NCBI GenBank assembly: GCA_014360855.1
Contig: JACIWP010000208.1
Span: 1 to 5,441, forward strand
DNA: 5,441 nucleotides
Source of the DNA: Anaerolineae bacterium
GTDB taxonomy: Bacteria > Chloroflexota > Anaerolineae > JACIWP01
Direction: 5' to 3'
Below the pieces are notes generated by a model. That model saw nothing but the letters and a program-made list of their open reading frames with translations, was not told the origin of the DNA and searched no databases. The position numbers were made by a program, and so were the translations under genes. The number at the start of each line of letters is the position of its first letter. The stretch's first letter is position 1. Of this stretch, positions 4,477 through 5,441 are shown piece after piece.

Positions 4477-5441
4477 TCACCCGGCTGATTCGCCGCGGAG
4501 CAACTGCACCACTTCCAGCAGGGTCCCTTCATCCCCCACGTTGCCGGGGAAGACCACGTAGGGCGCGCCCGGCGAGAGCTTCAGCGCGCGGCTCTCCTCG
4601 CCCGCTCGCGTGATGCGCCAGACCGGCACCCCGGGCGCGATCTGGCCCAAGACCCGCGTGCGGCGCGCGCCCAGCGCCCGCTGTGCCAGCTCATGCGAGG
4701 TGATGCCCCCCTTGGCGACGACGAAATCCGCCGGCACCCGAGACAGAACTCCCTGCACCGCTTCCACTAAGGCCAGCGATGCGCTCTCCATGATCGCCAG
4801 GCTCTCTTCCGGCGACCCACCAACCCGCAGTCCCCGGCTGGTGTAGATCACCGGCACGTTGCCGGCGAAGGCGCTCTCACAGGCCGCCTCCACCACCCGG
4901 GCGATCACCTTCTCTCGCTCAGGAGTGAGGAGCTGTTCCACCGGCAGTTCGACGCCGGCCGCCGCCGGCCAGGTCAGCAGGCGCCCTAACTGCCGCGTAC
5001 TGCGCGGCACAAATGATCCCACCGCCACCAGCCCCACTGCCGGCGCCGGGGCATCCAGCAGTTCCTGCCGCGTCAGCAGAGGGCGCGGCGCGATGCCGGC
5101 GCGCACCCGCAGGAACGACGCCCCTGTGCGGTACAGGAAGCGCTTGCCGCGAGCCTCCGCCTCCAGCAGGCCGGCGACCACCCGCTCCAGGTCCGCATAT
5201 TCCACCGCATCCACCACCACCGGCCGGCCGCCCTCTATCCCCATCAGCCGGTCCGTCACATACGCCGGCCCCTCTGCACGCACCTGCCCCACGTCCAGCA
5301 CCAGCACGTCAGACGCTTTCCACCGTCCCCCGGTTTTCTCCTCCACCCACGCCGGCAGGTACGAATGGGAAAATCCGAACGCCGGATCGCGGGCGAACTC
5401 AGTCTGGGCCGCCGGCACCAGCATATCCCCCTGCGCCACCC
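4477..5441 (-). CDS. Four-carbon acid sugar kinase family (DUF1537), C-terminal part; 5' end beyond window
   Basis: The frame is open to the right edge, and about 320 codons are visible of a family usually 420-480 aa long. The missing N-terminus would carry the D-D-x-T-G sugar-acid binding motif. Visible landmarks are QTEFARDPAF just inside the window (typical of DUF1537: TEFARDP then a Pro/Ser-rich turn), LVAVGSFVPRSTRQL (the G-S-x-x-x-x-T-x-x-Q block), VAKGGITSHELAQRALG (near 4670-4720) and YVVFPGNVGDEGTLLEVV (near 4500-4555), the C-terminal nucleotide-binding signature. Characterised members phosphorylate four-carbon sugar acids such as threonate, erythronate or 3-oxo derivatives. The actual substrate cannot be told here. 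A GTG at 5439 lies within the conserved region and is not the real start. It converges with the peroxiredoxin, with 3 nt between stop codons and no clear terminator. Confidence 0.85.
   Translation of the reverse strand, partial: VAQGDMLVPAAQTEFARDPAFGFSHSYLPAWVEEKTGGRWKASDVLVLDVGQVRAEGPAYVTDRLMGIEGGRPVVVDAVEYADLERVVAGLLEAEARGKRFLYRTGASFLRVRAGIAPRPLLTRQELLDAPAPAVGLVAVGSFVPRSTRQLGRLLTWPAAAGVELPVEQLLTPEREKVIARVVEAACESAFAGNVPVIYTSRGLRVGGSPEESLAIMESASLALVEAVQGVLSRVPADFVVAKGGITSHELAQRALGARRTRVLGQIAPGVPVWRITRAGEESRALKLSPGAPYVVFPGNVGDEGTLLEVVQLLRGESAG

Noticed and set aside
4462..4499. Possible bidirectional terminator between the convergent genes (TCCGC at 4462-4466 with GCGGA at 4495-4499)
   Set aside because: The arms are only 5 bp with a 28-nt interior and no T-run on either strand.
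1..5441. CRISPR arrays, tRNA or rRNA genes, insertion sequences
   Set aside because: No spaced direct repeats, cloverleaf-like sequences, transposase motifs or terminal inverted repeats were seen.

Overview
The window is GC-rich bacterial chromosome with six protein-coding genes, tightly packed in short operons, and no sign of mobile DNA, CRISPR, rRNA or tRNA. The hexamer GCCGGC is strikingly frequent (about 50 copies by hand count, against roughly 5 expected from base composition). The gene set (KDG kinase plus KDPG aldolase, an RfaH-like NusG paralogue, a TGS/ThrRS-like/uridine-kinase fusion and a DUF1537 sugar-acid kinase) fits a Chloroflexota-type (Anaerolineae-like) or other deep-branching bacterium. 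That assignment is inference and is not proven by the window.

Left part, minus strand (1-1300): a kdgK-kdgA operon. A TTGCAC/TATAGT promoter with a 17-bp spacer (1268-1296) drives a PfkB-family 2-keto-3-deoxygluconate kinase (240-1223). KDPG aldolase follows 31 nt later and runs off the left edge. Together they convert KDG to KDPG, then to pyruvate and glyceraldehyde-3-phosphate. Just upstream, also on the minus strand, is a single-gene unit for a NusG/RfaH-like elongation factor (1381-1944), closed by a strong intrinsic terminator (1309-1341).

Middle (1975-2242): a 268-nt divergent intergenic region with a perfect TATAAT box at 2202-2207, a second one at 2101-2106, and several small direct and inverted repeats.

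Right part, plus strand (2243-4473): a 573-aa TGS + ThrRS-like + P-loop uridine-kinase-type protein, followed 32 nt later by a BCP/PrxQ-type peroxiredoxin. The peroxiredoxin is the main discovery of the window. Its peroxidatic cysteine codon is an in-frame TGA (codon 44, 4126-4128) inside an otherwise intact gene with a perfect Shine-Dalgarno and its own terminal stop. An 8-bp hairpin lies at the right distance downstream to be a bacterial SECIS element. The gene is therefore best read as a selenoprotein, and it contains no cysteine at all. A conventional gene caller would split or truncate it.

Right edge (4477-5441, minus): the C-terminal three quarters of a DUF1537 / four-carbon acid sugar kinase, converging on the peroxiredoxin with only 3 nt between the two stop codons.
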